The notes under the pieces were generated by a model that saw nothing but the letters and a program-made list of their open reading frames with translations, was not told where the DNA came from and did not search any database. From NCBI GenBank assembly GCA_035353815.1, contig DAOQAG010000017.1:1-64000 (forward strand): a DNA stretch of 64,000 nt. The letters are read 5' to 3'. Made by a program: the position numbers and the translations under genes. This DNA is from JAKPUX01 sp035353815. Its GTDB lineage: Bacteria; Zhuqueibacterota; Zhuqueibacteria; Residuimicrobiales; Residuimicrobiaceae. This document shows, in pieces, positions 52,412 through 60,710 of this stretch (position 1 is the first letter of the stretch; each line of letters begins with the position of its first letter).

Positions 52412-52439
52412 AAAAGCCCCCGCAAGGGGGCTTTTTTTT
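52412..52439 (+). terminator. Intrinsic terminator of gdhA
   Basis: Stem AAAGCCCCC / GGGGGCTTT with GCAA loop and a run of eight T. Confidence 0.93.
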
Positions 52440-52440
52440 C

Positions 52441-52469
52441 TTGATATTATATAATAAATTAAATAGATT
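52441..52469 (+). promoter_or_regulatory. Candidate promoter
   Basis: TTGATA, 17-bp spacer, TAGATT in an AT-rich stretch directly after the gdhA terminator; would drive the next five or more plus-strand genes. Confidence 0.5.
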
Positions 52470-52553
52470 TAAAGGGATATTGCAGTCCATGCCGCGCACA
52501 AGGATCTGCACCTTGCTGGCGCGGTCAAGCATCGGGGCAACCAGGAGGCCAGT

Positions 52554-53198
52554 ATGAGCAAATCGGCAGGTCCACAGCGGATCCTCGCGATTCTTTTGTT
52601 CTCCAGCCTCGCCGCCATCGCCCAGCCGGATTCCCCGCACCTGTTCGAGGCCAGAGTCTATCCGGATTCCTCCAAACCGGCGATCCAGGTCAAAAATCTG
52701 CAGCTCGAGTTCGTTTTTGCCGGGTATGGCGTCTACCTGCCCTCCGATTATCCGACAATGGCTGCTTTTCCGCTGGAATCCGGCGAGCGGATTGCCATGG
52801 AAAATATCGCCGAAGTGCTCTGCCGGCCGGTCCGCGTGCAGTGGAAAAAATTCCTGGAACCGGAACAGCGTCGAGCGGATCCCCAAATCGATGCGGAGGG
52901 CTACCGGCACTGGAGCGATGTCGAGGTGGAGGTGAGCCTCAAGGACTGGAACGGCGGCACTGTGCAATCGCGTCTGTTCCGGCCGGAAGTCTCCGATGTC
53001 TATATCACCGGAACAACCGACCGCGGCGATTTCCGCCTGCAACTGGACCAGGAGAACGGCAAACTGGTTCGGATCGAATTCGAACCGCTCTTCATCATGC
53101 AGTGTACCGGCGACATCAACCACCTCTTTCCAAACATGAAATGGAAGTATTGCCCTCTCTGTGGCGCTTCGCTTAAAAAAGTGAGCAAAAGGAAATGA
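52554..53198 (+). CDS. Exported conserved protein with C-terminal half zinc ribbon
   Basis: 214 aa, not recognised. Signal peptide (MSKSAGPQRILAILLFSSLAAIAQ), a mixed alpha/beta middle, and a C-terminus ending HLFPNMKWKYCPLCGASLKK, which looks like one half of a zinc ribbon; a further Cys is 20 residues earlier (MQCTGD). GGAGG lies before the ATG. It begins a run of closely spaced genes (DUF4416, purM, gpsA). Confidence 0.55.
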   Translation: MSKSAGPQRILAILLFSSLAAIAQPDSPHLFEARVYPDSSKPAIQVKNLQLEFVFAGYGVYLPSDYPTMAAFPLESGERIAMENIAEVLCRPVRVQWKKFLEPEQRRADPQIDAEGYRHWSDVEVEVSLKDWNGGTVQSRLFRPEVSDVYITGTTDRGDFRLQLDQENGKLVRIEFEPLFIMQCTGDINHLFPNMKWKYCPLCGASLKKVSKRK

Positions 53199-53244
53199 GG
53201 CCCATCCCGGCCGGCGAAGGCCTCCCTCTTTGGAGCATGCGCTG

Positions 53245-53769
53245 ATGGGCCAGGTTCGCCCCGCGCATCCGGTGCGCCTGATCTGCGCAGTCTGCTATCG
53301 CCTCGAGGAGGACCGGCACAGCGTTTGCGACCAGCTCGAAGCCACCTGGGGTACCATCTCGGCCCGGTCAGAGCCGGTACCCTTTACCCATACCCGCTAT
53401 TATGAGGAGGAAATGGGGACCGGGCTCTTCAAATTCTATTGTGCCTTCAGCCGCCTGATTGAGCCGATGGAGATCGTCGCCATCAAACTGGCCACCAACC
53501 GGATCGAAGAGGGGCTGGCCACCGCGGGACGCCGCCGTGTCAATCTCGATCCCGGCTATATTGAAGCCGCCAAGCTGGTGCTCGCAACGACCAAGAATTT
53601 CAGCCACCGCATCTACCTCGGCGACGGCATCTATGGCGACATCCAGCTTTTCTGGCGCGGAGGACGCTTCCAGAGCAATCCCTGGACCTATGGCGATTAC
53701 CTGGATGCCGCCACGCTCGACTTTTTCACCGCGGTGCGGCAATCGTATATGAAAGAAGGAAAAAACTAA
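53245..53769 (+). CDS. DUF4416 family protein
   Basis: 174 aa from the ATG at 53245 (GGAG nine bases upstream). The family pattern is clear: PVRLICAVCY, PFTHTRYYEEEMGTGLFKFYCAF, NLDPGYIEAAKLVLATTKNFSHRIYLGDGIYGDIQL. The function of DUF4416 is not established; it often neighbours purine or tRNA genes. Its stop codon overlaps the purM start (TAATG). Confidence 0.88.
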   Translation: MGQVRPAHPVRLICAVCYRLEEDRHSVCDQLEATWGTISARSEPVPFTHTRYYEEEMGTGLFKFYCAFSRLIEPMEIVAIKLATNRIEEGLATAGRRRVNLDPGYIEAAKLVLATTKNFSHRIYLGDGIYGDIQLFWRGGRFQSNPWTYGDYLDAATLDFFTAVRQSYMKEGKN

Positions 53770-54770
53770 TGGGCATCACCTATCAAGGGGCAGGGGTCAG
53801 TCTCGAGGCCGCGGAAGCCTCGACCCAAAAAATCGCAGCACTGGCCAAATCGACCTTCACCCCTCCCGTGCTCAAGGAGATCGGACTCTTCGCTGGCTTT
53901 TTCGCCCTGGACCTCAAGCAATACCCCGATCCGGTGATCGTCTCCAGCATCGACGGCGTCGGCACCAAGCTCAAGATCGCGTTTGCCTCCGAACGGCATG
54001 ACACCGTCGGCCAGGATCTGGTCAACCATTGCGTTAATGATATCATGACCTGCGGCGCCGATCCGCTCTTTTTCCTCGATTACCTCGGCGTCGGCCGTCT
54101 CGAGCCGGAGACCGCCGCCGCCCTGGTGGGCGGCATGGCCCAGGCCTGCCGCGAAAACGGCTGCGCCCTGATCGGCGGCGAAACCGCCGAGATGCCGGGC
54201 TTTTATAGCAGAGGCGAATATGATCTGGCCGGGACCATCATCGGCGCCGTCAATCGCTCCGAGATCATCGACGGCAGCCGCATCGCCTCCGGCGATGTTT
54301 TGCTCGGCCTGACTTCGACCGGGCTGCATACCAATGGCTATTCGCTCGCCCGCAAGGTCCTGCTGGAGATGCGCCGGATCCGCCTGGAGGAGCCGGTTCC
54401 CGCACTCGGCACGAGCTGGCTGGATGCCCTGCTACAAGTGCACCGCAGCTACCAGATCCCGATCCGGACGGTGCGCCGCCATCCCGCCCTGCACGGGATC
54501 AGCCATATCACCGGCGGCGGCATCGCCGGCAATACCTGCCGGCTGCTGCGGTCCGGTCTGGAACTCGAGATCGACTGGCAGGCCTGGGAGATGCCCGCGT
54601 TGTTCCGGCTGATCCAGGAGTACGGCAACATCGCCGATGCAGAAATGCGCCGCGTCTTCAATCTCGGCATCGGCCTGGTTCTGGTCGTCCAGCCGGAAGC
54701 GAGTGCGGAGGTAACCCGGCTGTTGGCCGCAGCGGGGGAGAAGGTGATCGAGATCGGGCACGTGCACTGA
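53769..54770 (+). CDS. purM: Phosphoribosylformylglycinamidine cyclo-ligase
   Basis: 333 aa. Typical AIR synthetase motifs: YQGAGVSLEAAE, SSIDGVGTKLKIA, NHCVNDIMTCGADPLFFLDYL, GGETAEMPGFY and GLTSTGLHTNGYSLAR. Fifth step of purine synthesis, making aminoimidazole ribotide with ATP. One-base overlap with the DUF4416 gene. Confidence 0.95.
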   Translation: MGITYQGAGVSLEAAEASTQKIAALAKSTFTPPVLKEIGLFAGFFALDLKQYPDPVIVSSIDGVGTKLKIAFASERHDTVGQDLVNHCVNDIMTCGADPLFFLDYLGVGRLEPETAAALVGGMAQACRENGCALIGGETAEMPGFYSRGEYDLAGTIIGAVNRSEIIDGSRIASGDVLLGLTSTGLHTNGYSLARKVLLEMRRIRLEEPVPALGTSWLDALLQVHRSYQIPIRTVRRHPALHGISHITGGGIAGNTCRLLRSGLELEIDWQAWEMPALFRLIQEYGNIADAEMRRVFNLGIGLVLVVQPEASAEVTRLLAAAGEKVIEIGHVH

Positions 54771-54782
54771 GAGGATGAGACG

Positions 54783-55793
54783 ATGAATACCGTTACCGTT
54801 TTGGGAGCAGGAGGATGGGGGATCACACTGGCCAACTATTGTGCCCGGCTCGGCCATTCTGTCCGCCTTTGGGAATTCGATCCCCATGAGGCGGAGCGGT
54901 TGCGTCAGGAACGGCGCAGGGAGACGGTCCTCCCCGGTGTCGATATTGCCGCGGAAATCCTCATCTCCGCCGACCTTGATGAGGTGCTGGCGCAAACACG
55001 GATCATCCTGCAGGTCGTCCCCTCGCAATTTGCCCGCGGCGTGCTGCATCAGGCGGAACACAGCACCACTCCCGCGGATGCCCTGCTGGTCAACTGCGCC
55101 AAGGGCATTGAAAATGGTTCTGAGATGCGGATTTCGGAAATCGTGCGCCAGGAATGGCCCGACTTTCCCGACGAGCAATATGCCGTGCTTTCCGGACCCA
55201 GCCACGCCGAGGAGGTCAGCCGCGGGGTTCCCACGGCTGTGGTCATCGCCTCCGCCAGTGAAGAGAATGCCCTCTTTTTGCAGCAGCAGCTGAGCAGCCG
55301 CACGCTGCGCTGTTATCGCAGTCACGATGTCATCGGCGTGGAGCTGGGGGGCGCCCTGAAAAATGTCATCGCCATCGCCGCTGGCATTTGCGACGGCGGC
55401 GGATTTGGCGATAATACCAAGGCGGCGTTGCAGCCGCGCGGCCTGGCCGAGATTGCGCGGCTGGGACGCAAGCTGGGCGCTGACCTGATGACCTTTGCCG
55501 GTCTCTCGGGAATGGGTGACCTGATTGTCACCTGCATGAGCCATCACAGCCGCAACCGCTATGTCGGAGAAGAGATCGGTCGGGGCCGCAAGCTCGAGGA
55601 AATTCTCGGCAAGATGGTGATGGTGGCCGAAGGGGTTCGTACCTGTAAATCCGCGGTGGACCTGGCCCGGCGGTGCGGGGTGGAAATGCCGATCTGTGAA
55701 CAGGTGCACCAGGTCCTGTTCGAGGACAAGGATCCCCTGCAGGCCCTGGAAGAGTTGATGAACCGGGATGCCAAGCCGGAGGTGTGGATGTAG
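54783..55793 (+). CDS. gpsA: Glycerol-3-phosphate dehydrogenase [NAD(P)+]
   Basis: 336 aa, standard length. N-terminal Rossmann motif VLGAGGWGITLANY, NCAKGIE, LSGPSHAEEVSRG, catalytic Lys region GGALKNVIAIAAGICDG and TCMSHHSRNRYVG. Reduces dihydroxyacetone phosphate for phospholipid synthesis. It lies 12 bp after purM. Confidence 0.95.
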   Translation: MNTVTVLGAGGWGITLANYCARLGHSVRLWEFDPHEAERLRQERRRETVLPGVDIAAEILISADLDEVLAQTRIILQVVPSQFARGVLHQAEHSTTPADALLVNCAKGIENGSEMRISEIVRQEWPDFPDEQYAVLSGPSHAEEVSRGVPTAVVIASASEENALFLQQQLSSRTLRCYRSHDVIGVELGGALKNVIAIAAGICDGGGFGDNTKAALQPRGLAEIARLGRKLGADLMTFAGLSGMGDLIVTCMSHHSRNRYVGEEIGRGRKLEEILGKMVMVAEGVRTCKSAVDLARRCGVEMPICEQVHQVLFEDKDPLQALEELMNRDAKPEVWM

Positions 55794-55902
55794 GGACTCC
55801 GGCCTGGCGCTTTGCCAAGACCGGCTGCCGCAGGCATGAGATTACGGCCTAACAAGCGATCCGGGGGATTCTCCCCGGGTGCAGAGGAGGGAGGGTCGCT
55901 CA

Positions 55903-56739
55903 GTGTTCAAAAACATACTTTTAGCCGTGGACGGCTCCGCCTATACCGATCCCGTCCTCACCCACGGCATCGAACTGGCGCAGTACTTCGCGAGCCGTCT
56001 GATGGTCCTGACGGTCGCGGATGTGCGCATATTTGAATGGGCCGCGGCGGTCGGCTCCGATGGCTTTATTTCCATCGCACCCTCTGGAAGCTATCAGGAA
56101 GCCTCGCGCTCCTTGCTCGAAGAGAAATGCGACAAGATCCTCGCCAAATGCCGCGAACGTCTGGCCGGCAGCGGCCTGGATTTCACCGTCGAAAAGGGCA
56201 TCGGAGCCCCCGCCGATCTCATCCTTGAACAGGCCCAGGTCGCCGATTTGCTCGTGATGGGCAAAAGAGGCGAATTTGCACGCTGGGATCTCAAGGGACT
56301 CGGCGCCACGGTCGATGTGGTCAGCCGCATCGTCCACAAGCCACTTCTGGTTACAGGGCTGGAATTCAAATCCATCCGCAAGATCCTCGTCGGCTATGAC
56401 AGTTCGGATCATGCCCACCGGGCCCTGCAATATGCCGCGCATATCGCCGAAGCAGCCCGGGGTTCCATCAGCATTCTCAGCGTCAGCGATGATGCGGGGC
56501 TTGCTGAACATCATTGCACCCAGGCCGCGACCTATCTCAAGAGCTACCGGGTCGCTGCCGAATCCAGCTCCCGGCCAGGTCATCCGGACGAAGAGCTGGT
56601 TCGCCACAGCACCAGGCAGGCTTGCGATCTGATCGCCATCGGGGCCTATGGCCACTCGCGAATTCGGGAGGCCTTGCTGGGCAGCACCACAGCGCATATC
56701 ATTCGCCAGTCGACCCTGCCGGTTTTGCTGGCCAAATAA
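55903..56739 (+). CDS. Tandem universal stress protein
   Basis: 278 aa from the GTG at 55903, which has GGAGGGAGGG seven bases upstream. Two UspA domains (1-145, 150-278). The second keeps the nucleotide motif GAYGHSRIREALLGST; the first is looser (GKRGEFARWDLKGLG). Probably ATP-binding; role in stress unknown. A short hairpin CCGGGG / CCCCGG (55861-55878) in the leader is not a terminator. Confidence 0.85.
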   Translation: MFKNILLAVDGSAYTDPVLTHGIELAQYFASRLMVLTVADVRIFEWAAAVGSDGFISIAPSGSYQEASRSLLEEKCDKILAKCRERLAGSGLDFTVEKGIGAPADLILEQAQVADLLVMGKRGEFARWDLKGLGATVDVVSRIVHKPLLVTGLEFKSIRKILVGYDSSDHAHRALQYAAHIAEAARGSISILSVSDDAGLAEHHCTQAATYLKSYRVAAESSSRPGHPDEELVRHSTRQACDLIAIGAYGHSRIREALLGSTTAHIIRQSTLPVLLAK

Positions 56740-56784
56740 AGGATCCATTTCATCTCACACTTCTTTGGAAAGGATGCACTTCAC

Positions 56785-58080
56785 ATGGCGTTAAAGGTCT
56801 ATATCGCAGATATTGCCAATTATCTGGGGCAGGACGTGACTCTGGAGGGTTGGCTGTATAACAAGACGCACAAGGGCAAGCTGCAGTTTCTCATGGTCCG
56901 CGATGGCACCGGACTGATTCAGGCCGTGATGTTCCGCGACACGGTCGGTGATGAGCTTTTCGAGACCTGCCTGGGACTAACGCAGGAGAGTTCCATCCGC
57001 ATCACCGGCCTGGTGACCGAGGATAAACGCGCCAAGGGAGGCCACGAACTGCAGGTTGCCAAACTCGAGGTGGTGAACAAGGCTGCGGAATATCCGATCA
57101 GTCCGAAAGAGCACGGCATCGATTTCCTCATGGAGCATCGACACCTCTGGCTGCGATCGGCTTTGCAGCATGCAGTACTTAAAGTAAGACATGAGATAAT
57201 TCGTGCTTGTCGCGATTATTTTGATACTCTTGGCTTTACCCTTGTGGATGCTCCCATCTTCACCCCCGCCGCCTGCGAGGGCACGAGCACTCTTTTTGAA
57301 ACCAACTACTTTGAGGACAAGGCCTATCTGACGCAGAGCGGCCAGTTGTACATGGAAGCCGCTGCTATGGCCTTTGGCAAGGCCTACTGCTTCGGCCCCA
57401 CCTTCCGCGCCGAGAAATCCAAGACCCGCCGTCATCTCACCGAATTCTGGATGATCGAACCCGAGATGGCGTATTGCGATCTCGAGGGAGATATGGCATT
57501 GGCCGAGGGGCTGCTCTGCACGATCGTGGAGCGCGTTCTGGAAAACCGGCAGGAAGAACTGAAACGGCTCGAGCGCGACCTCAGCAAACTGGAGGCGATC
57601 CGCAAGCCCTTTCCGCGCCTCGATTATGATCAGGCCGCGCAGATCCTCAAGGAAGCCAACAGCGCATTCAACTATGGGGATGATCTCGGCGCACCCGATG
57701 AAACCGTGATCTCGCAAAAATTCGACCGTCCGGTGATGGTCACGCACTATCCCGCGGAGGTCAAGGCCTTTTATATGAAACGGGATGCGCAGCGTCCAGA
57801 CCGGGCACTCTGCGTCGATGTCCTGGCCCCTGAGGGATACGGTGAAGTCATCGGCGGCGGCCAGCGTGAAGATGATTATGAGGTCTTGCTCGGCCGCATC
57901 AAGGAGCACCAGCTTCCGGTCGAGGCCTTCGAGTGGTACCTCGATTTGCGCAAGTATGGCTCGGTTCCGCATGCGGGATTTGGCCTGGGTCTCGAACGTA
58001 CCGTGACCTGGATTTGCGGCCTGCAGCATATCCGCGAGACCATCCCGTTCCCGCGGACGATTTCGCGCATCTATCCATGA
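56785..58080 (+). CDS. asnS: Asparaginyl-tRNA synthetase
   Basis: 431 aa. N-terminal anticodon-binding OB domain (VTLEGWLYNKTHKGKLQFLMVRDGTG), class II motif 2 (FGPTFRAEKSKTRRHLTEFWMIEPE) and motif 3 (GFGLGLERTVTW). The PAEVKAFYMKRD segment is typical of AsnRS rather than AspRS. The short region 57170-57240 has lower GC and different codon use than the rest. Alone in its context; apt follows by 113 bp. Confidence 0.93.
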   Translation: MALKVYIADIANYLGQDVTLEGWLYNKTHKGKLQFLMVRDGTGLIQAVMFRDTVGDELFETCLGLTQESSIRITGLVTEDKRAKGGHELQVAKLEVVNKAAEYPISPKEHGIDFLMEHRHLWLRSALQHAVLKVRHEIIRACRDYFDTLGFTLVDAPIFTPAACEGTSTLFETNYFEDKAYLTQSGQLYMEAAAMAFGKAYCFGPTFRAEKSKTRRHLTEFWMIEPEMAYCDLEGDMALAEGLLCTIVERVLENRQEELKRLERDLSKLEAIRKPFPRLDYDQAAQILKEANSAFNYGDDLGAPDETVISQKFDRPVMVTHYPAEVKAFYMKRDAQRPDRALCVDVLAPEGYGEVIGGGQREDDYEVLLGRIKEHQLPVEAFEWYLDLRKYGSVPHAGFGLGLERTVTWICGLQHIRETIPFPRTISRIYP

Positions 58081-58193
58081 CCCGCCACCTTGTTTCAACC
58101 GATACTTTAACCGGAACGCACCAGAAGGACTCTGATCCGGGCCAGGCGGGCGCCTGCCCCGGATTCAGCAGCCGCCGCGTGAAAGGAACCATC

Positions 58194-58715
58194 ATGAACC
58201 TGGCCGACAAAATTCGCAGTATACCCGATTTCCCGAAAAAAGGGATTATCTTCAAGGATGTGACCACCCTGGTGGGCGATGGCCCGGCGCTGCAGGAAGC
58301 AGCCCAGCAGATGCTGCGCGCCTACACCGGCGAGAAAATCGATGCGGTGATCGGAATTGAGGCGCGCGGCTTTATCCTCGCCGGTATCCTGGCCTATCAG
58401 CTCGGCGTCGGCATGGTGCCGGTGCGCAAGCCCGGCAAACTGCCCTGGAAGAGCATCAGCGCAACCTATGCCCTGGAGTATGGCAGCGATCGCCTTGAAA
58501 TGCATATCGATGCGCTGCGCCCCGGGCAGAGGGTGCTGGTGGTCGATGACCTGCTGGCCACCGGGGGAACCGCCGCAGCCGCCATCTCGCTGGCACGTCA
58601 GCTCGGCGCGGAGATCGTCGGGTGTTCGTTTCTGATCGAACTTGATTTTCTCAAGGGCCGGGAGCACCTCGCTCCGGTGCGTGTCGAGTCGCTGATCCAC
58701 GTTGAATCTGAATAA
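58194..58715 (+). CDS. apt: Adenine phosphoribosyltransferase
   Basis: 173 aa from the ATG at 58194; the longer frame upstream overlaps asnS. IRSIPDFPKKGIIFKDVT at the N-terminus, GIEARGFILAG, and the PRPP site VLVVDDLLATGGTA. Salvages adenine to AMP. Ten bp before the second butyrate kinase. Confidence 0.95.
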   Translation: MNLADKIRSIPDFPKKGIIFKDVTTLVGDGPALQEAAQQMLRAYTGEKIDAVIGIEARGFILAGILAYQLGVGMVPVRKPGKLPWKSISATYALEYGSDRLEMHIDALRPGQRVLVVDDLLATGGTAAAAISLARQLGAEIVGCSFLIELDFLKGREHLAPVRVESLIHVESE

Positions 58716-58725
58716 CGGAGCCGCC

Positions 58726-59808
58726 ATGCCCACCATTCTGGCCATCAATCCCGGTTCGACCTCGACCAAGATCGCCCTTTTCCGGGACGAACATTGTGCA
58801 TTCACCGAGAGCTGCAGCCATTCCGCGGCGGAATTGAGCGCCTATACCACGATCTTCAGCCAGTACGAGTTGCGGGAAAAAACCATTTTGGCCGTTCTGG
58901 ATAAAAAAGGCGTAAATATCGAAGAGATAGATGCTTTTGTCGGTCGCGGCGGCCTGCTGCACCCGGTCTCCAGCGGCACCTTCCTGGTGGGGGGCGCGAT
59001 GCTGGCCGAGCTCGAGGCTGCGACGTATGGCGAGCATGCGTCCAATCTCGGCGCTTTGCTCGCCTCCAGGCTGGCGGCTCGCCTCGCTCGCCCGGCCTAT
59101 ATCGTCGATCCGGTGGTTGTGGACGAACTCGCGCCTGAAGCCCGGCTCACCGGCCATCCGCTGCTGCCCAAGGTGAGCATCTTTCATGCCCTCAATCATA
59201 AGGCAGTGGGCCGCAAGGCGGCAGCACTGCTGGGCCGGTCCTATAACCAGCTCCGCCTGATCATCGCCCACCTCGGCGGCGGGATTTCGGTCGCCGCCCA
59301 TCAGGAGGGACGGGTGGTAGATGTCAATAACGCCCTGAACGGCGATGGGCCTTTTTCGCCGGAACGCAGCGGCACCCTGCCCGCGCGTGCCTTGACACGC
59401 CTCTGCTTTTCCGGCGAATTTTCCGAACGCGAGATCGCGCAAATGATCAGCGGCAAAGGGGGCGTGGTGGCCTATCTCGGCGTCAACGACATGCGCCAGG
59501 TCGCGGCGCGGGTCGAGGCCGGCGATGCGCAGGCTCGGCTGGTCTATCTGGCCATGGCCAGCCAGATCGCCAAGGAGATCGGCAGCATGGCCACGGTGCT
59601 GCAGGGCCGGGTCGACGCGGTGGTTCTGACCGGCGGAATCGCCTGGGACCAGCCCTTTGTCGAACTGATCAGCGAACGAGTACGCTTTATTGCGCCTCTC
59701 CTGCTATTCCCGGGGGAGGAGGAGATGGAGGCCCTGGCGCTGGGCGCCCTGCGGGTGCTCCGCGGTGAGGAACCTGCACAACGCTACGATCCGCAGCCTG
59801 CCGGCTGA
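58726..59808 (+). CDS. buk: Butyrate kinase, copy 2
   Basis: 360 aa from the ATG at 58726 (ACGGAG upstream). Motifs as in copy 1: ILAINPGSTSTKIALF, AHLGGGISVAAHQEG, DGPFSPERSG, VLTGGIAWDQ. Roughly half the residues match copy 1 by eye. Its phosphotransbutyrylase partner is 0.9 kb away, beyond a toxin-antitoxin pair. Substrate may differ from copy 1 (branched-chain acyl phosphates are possible). Confidence 0.92.
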   Translation: MPTILAINPGSTSTKIALFRDEHCAFTESCSHSAAELSAYTTIFSQYELREKTILAVLDKKGVNIEEIDAFVGRGGLLHPVSSGTFLVGGAMLAELEAATYGEHASNLGALLASRLAARLARPAYIVDPVVVDELAPEARLTGHPLLPKVSIFHALNHKAVGRKAAALLGRSYNQLRLIIAHLGGGISVAAHQEGRVVDVNNALNGDGPFSPERSGTLPARALTRLCFSGEFSEREIAQMISGKGGVVAYLGVNDMRQVAARVEAGDAQARLVYLAMASQIAKEIGSMATVLQGRVDAVVLTGGIAWDQPFVELISERVRFIAPLLLFPGEEEMEALALGALRVLRGEEPAQRYDPQPAG

Positions 59809-59913
59809 AGACTGATCCCGGTTTTGTCGGACGCGGCCGGCCTCCTCGTGCCCCTCGTCACCGGCGTCGTGCTTGTGCTGAAGACAGATCCCGGCTTTGA
59901 CGGACGCGGCCGG
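59805..59913. repeat. 73-bp-period imperfect duplication after a stop codon
   Basis: CTGAAGACTGATCCCGG.. (59805-59840) and CTGAAGACAGATCCCGG.. (59878-59913) agree at 32 of 36 positions, 73 bp apart, the first copy starting over the buk stop codon. The space between shows no gene. Confidence 0.75.
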
Positions 59914-59940
59914 AGCGGCAAGGCTCCCGCCGTTTTTTTT
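59908..59940 (+). terminator. Intrinsic terminator of buk copy 2
   Basis: GGC(C)GGAG / CTCC(C)GCC stem with one C-C mismatch, followed by eight T. It should separate buk from the vapBC-ptb transcript. Confidence 0.75.
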
Positions 59941-59962
59941 ATGGCCTAACTTCAATTATTAC

Positions 59963-59991
59963 TTGACAATTAGCCTGAATTGCCGTATATT
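59963..59991 (+). promoter_or_regulatory. Sigma-70-type promoter of vapBC-ptb
   Basis: TTGACA, 17-bp spacer, TATATT, near consensus. Transcription would begin near 59998. Confidence 0.8.
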
Positions 59992-59998
59992 CCAATAT

Positions 59999-60015
59999 GG
60001 TTCCAAATCAGAACC
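59999..60015 (+). promoter_or_regulatory. Candidate VapB operator
   Basis: Inverted repeat GGTTC-7 nt-GAACC at the expected transcription start of vapBC, inside a wider TTCCAAA..TTTGGGAA symmetry. Antitoxins of this class usually repress their own promoter. Confidence 0.45.
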
Positions 60016-60030
60016 TTTTGGGAATGACCC

Positions 60031-60273
60031 ATGCAAACGATCACCGTTAAAAAAATCCCGCCCGATCTCTACAAAAAGCTCAAACAGAGTGCCAAGGATA
60101 ATCGCCGCAGTATCAACAGCGAGATCATTGTCTGTATCGAACGGGCGATCTGCAGCCAGCGTGTCGATTCGAGCACCTTTTTGCGCCGGGTCGAACAGCT
60201 GCAAAAGGGCCTCGATTTGCCCGCCATCGGTCAGTCGGGGCGGGAAAAAGCTCTGGACGAGGGGCGATCATGA
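60031..60273 (+). CDS. vapB: Ribbon-helix-helix antitoxin (VapB/FitA-like)
   Basis: 80 aa. The N-terminal part is an Arc/FitA-type ribbon-helix-helix (ITVKKIPPDLYKKLKQSAK, RSINSEIIVCIERAI); the C-terminal 35 residues would wrap the toxin. Represses its own promoter and neutralises VapC. ATGA overlap with the toxin gene. Confidence 0.88.
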   Translation: MQTITVKKIPPDLYKKLKQSAKDNRRSINSEIIVCIERAICSQRVDSSTFLRRVEQLQKGLDLPAIGQSGREKALDEGRS

Positions 60274-60710
60274 TCGTCGTCGATGCGCAGATGATCGCCG
60301 CGTTGCTGCTCAAGAGCGAAAAGACAAAGCTGGCGCGCCGGGTTCTGCAAAAAGATGACGAATGGATCGCCCCATTGCTCTGGCGCAGTGAATTCCGCCA
60401 GCTGTTGGCTTTCTATCTGCGCAAGAATGTCCTCACACTGCGTCAGGCCAGCCTGATCATGCAGGAGGCGGAAAGCCTGATGCAGGGCGGACAGTTCGAA
60501 ATCCCCTCGCTGGAAATCCTCACGGTCTGCGGCAAATACGATTGCTCAGCCTATGCCGCCGAATATGCGGCCTTGGCCCTCGAGCAGGGAGTGCCGCTGG
60601 TGACCATGGATAAGATGTATCTGCTCAAGTTTCCATCAATTGCCATGAATCCTGAAAGCTATTTCGAGATGGCGCTCACCCCCGAAACGGTCGCTGCGGA
60701 GCTCTCATGA
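60270..60710 (+). CDS. vapC: PIN-domain toxin (VapC-like)
   Basis: 146 aa. PIN-domain nuclease with the first Asp in IVVDAQMIAALLL, the Glu in WRSEFRQLL and the Asp of LVTMDKMYLL. The usual Asp in the S-x-Y-D-A motif appears to be Ala (SAYAAEYAALA), so activity may be reduced or a neighbouring Glu may serve. Predicted RNase that blocks translation when free of VapB. Its stop overlaps the start of ptb by 4 bp. Confidence 0.85.
   Translation: MIVVDAQMIAALLLKSEKTKLARRVLQKDDEWIAPLLWRSEFRQLLAFYLRKNVLTLRQASLIMQEAESLMQGGQFEIPSLEILTVCGKYDCSAYAAEYAALALEQGVPLVTMDKMYLLKFPSIAMNPESYFEMALTPETVAAELS

Noticed and set aside
55861..55878. Terminator before the universal stress gene
   Set aside because: A 6-bp GC stem without a T-run; it lies directly before the ribosome site.
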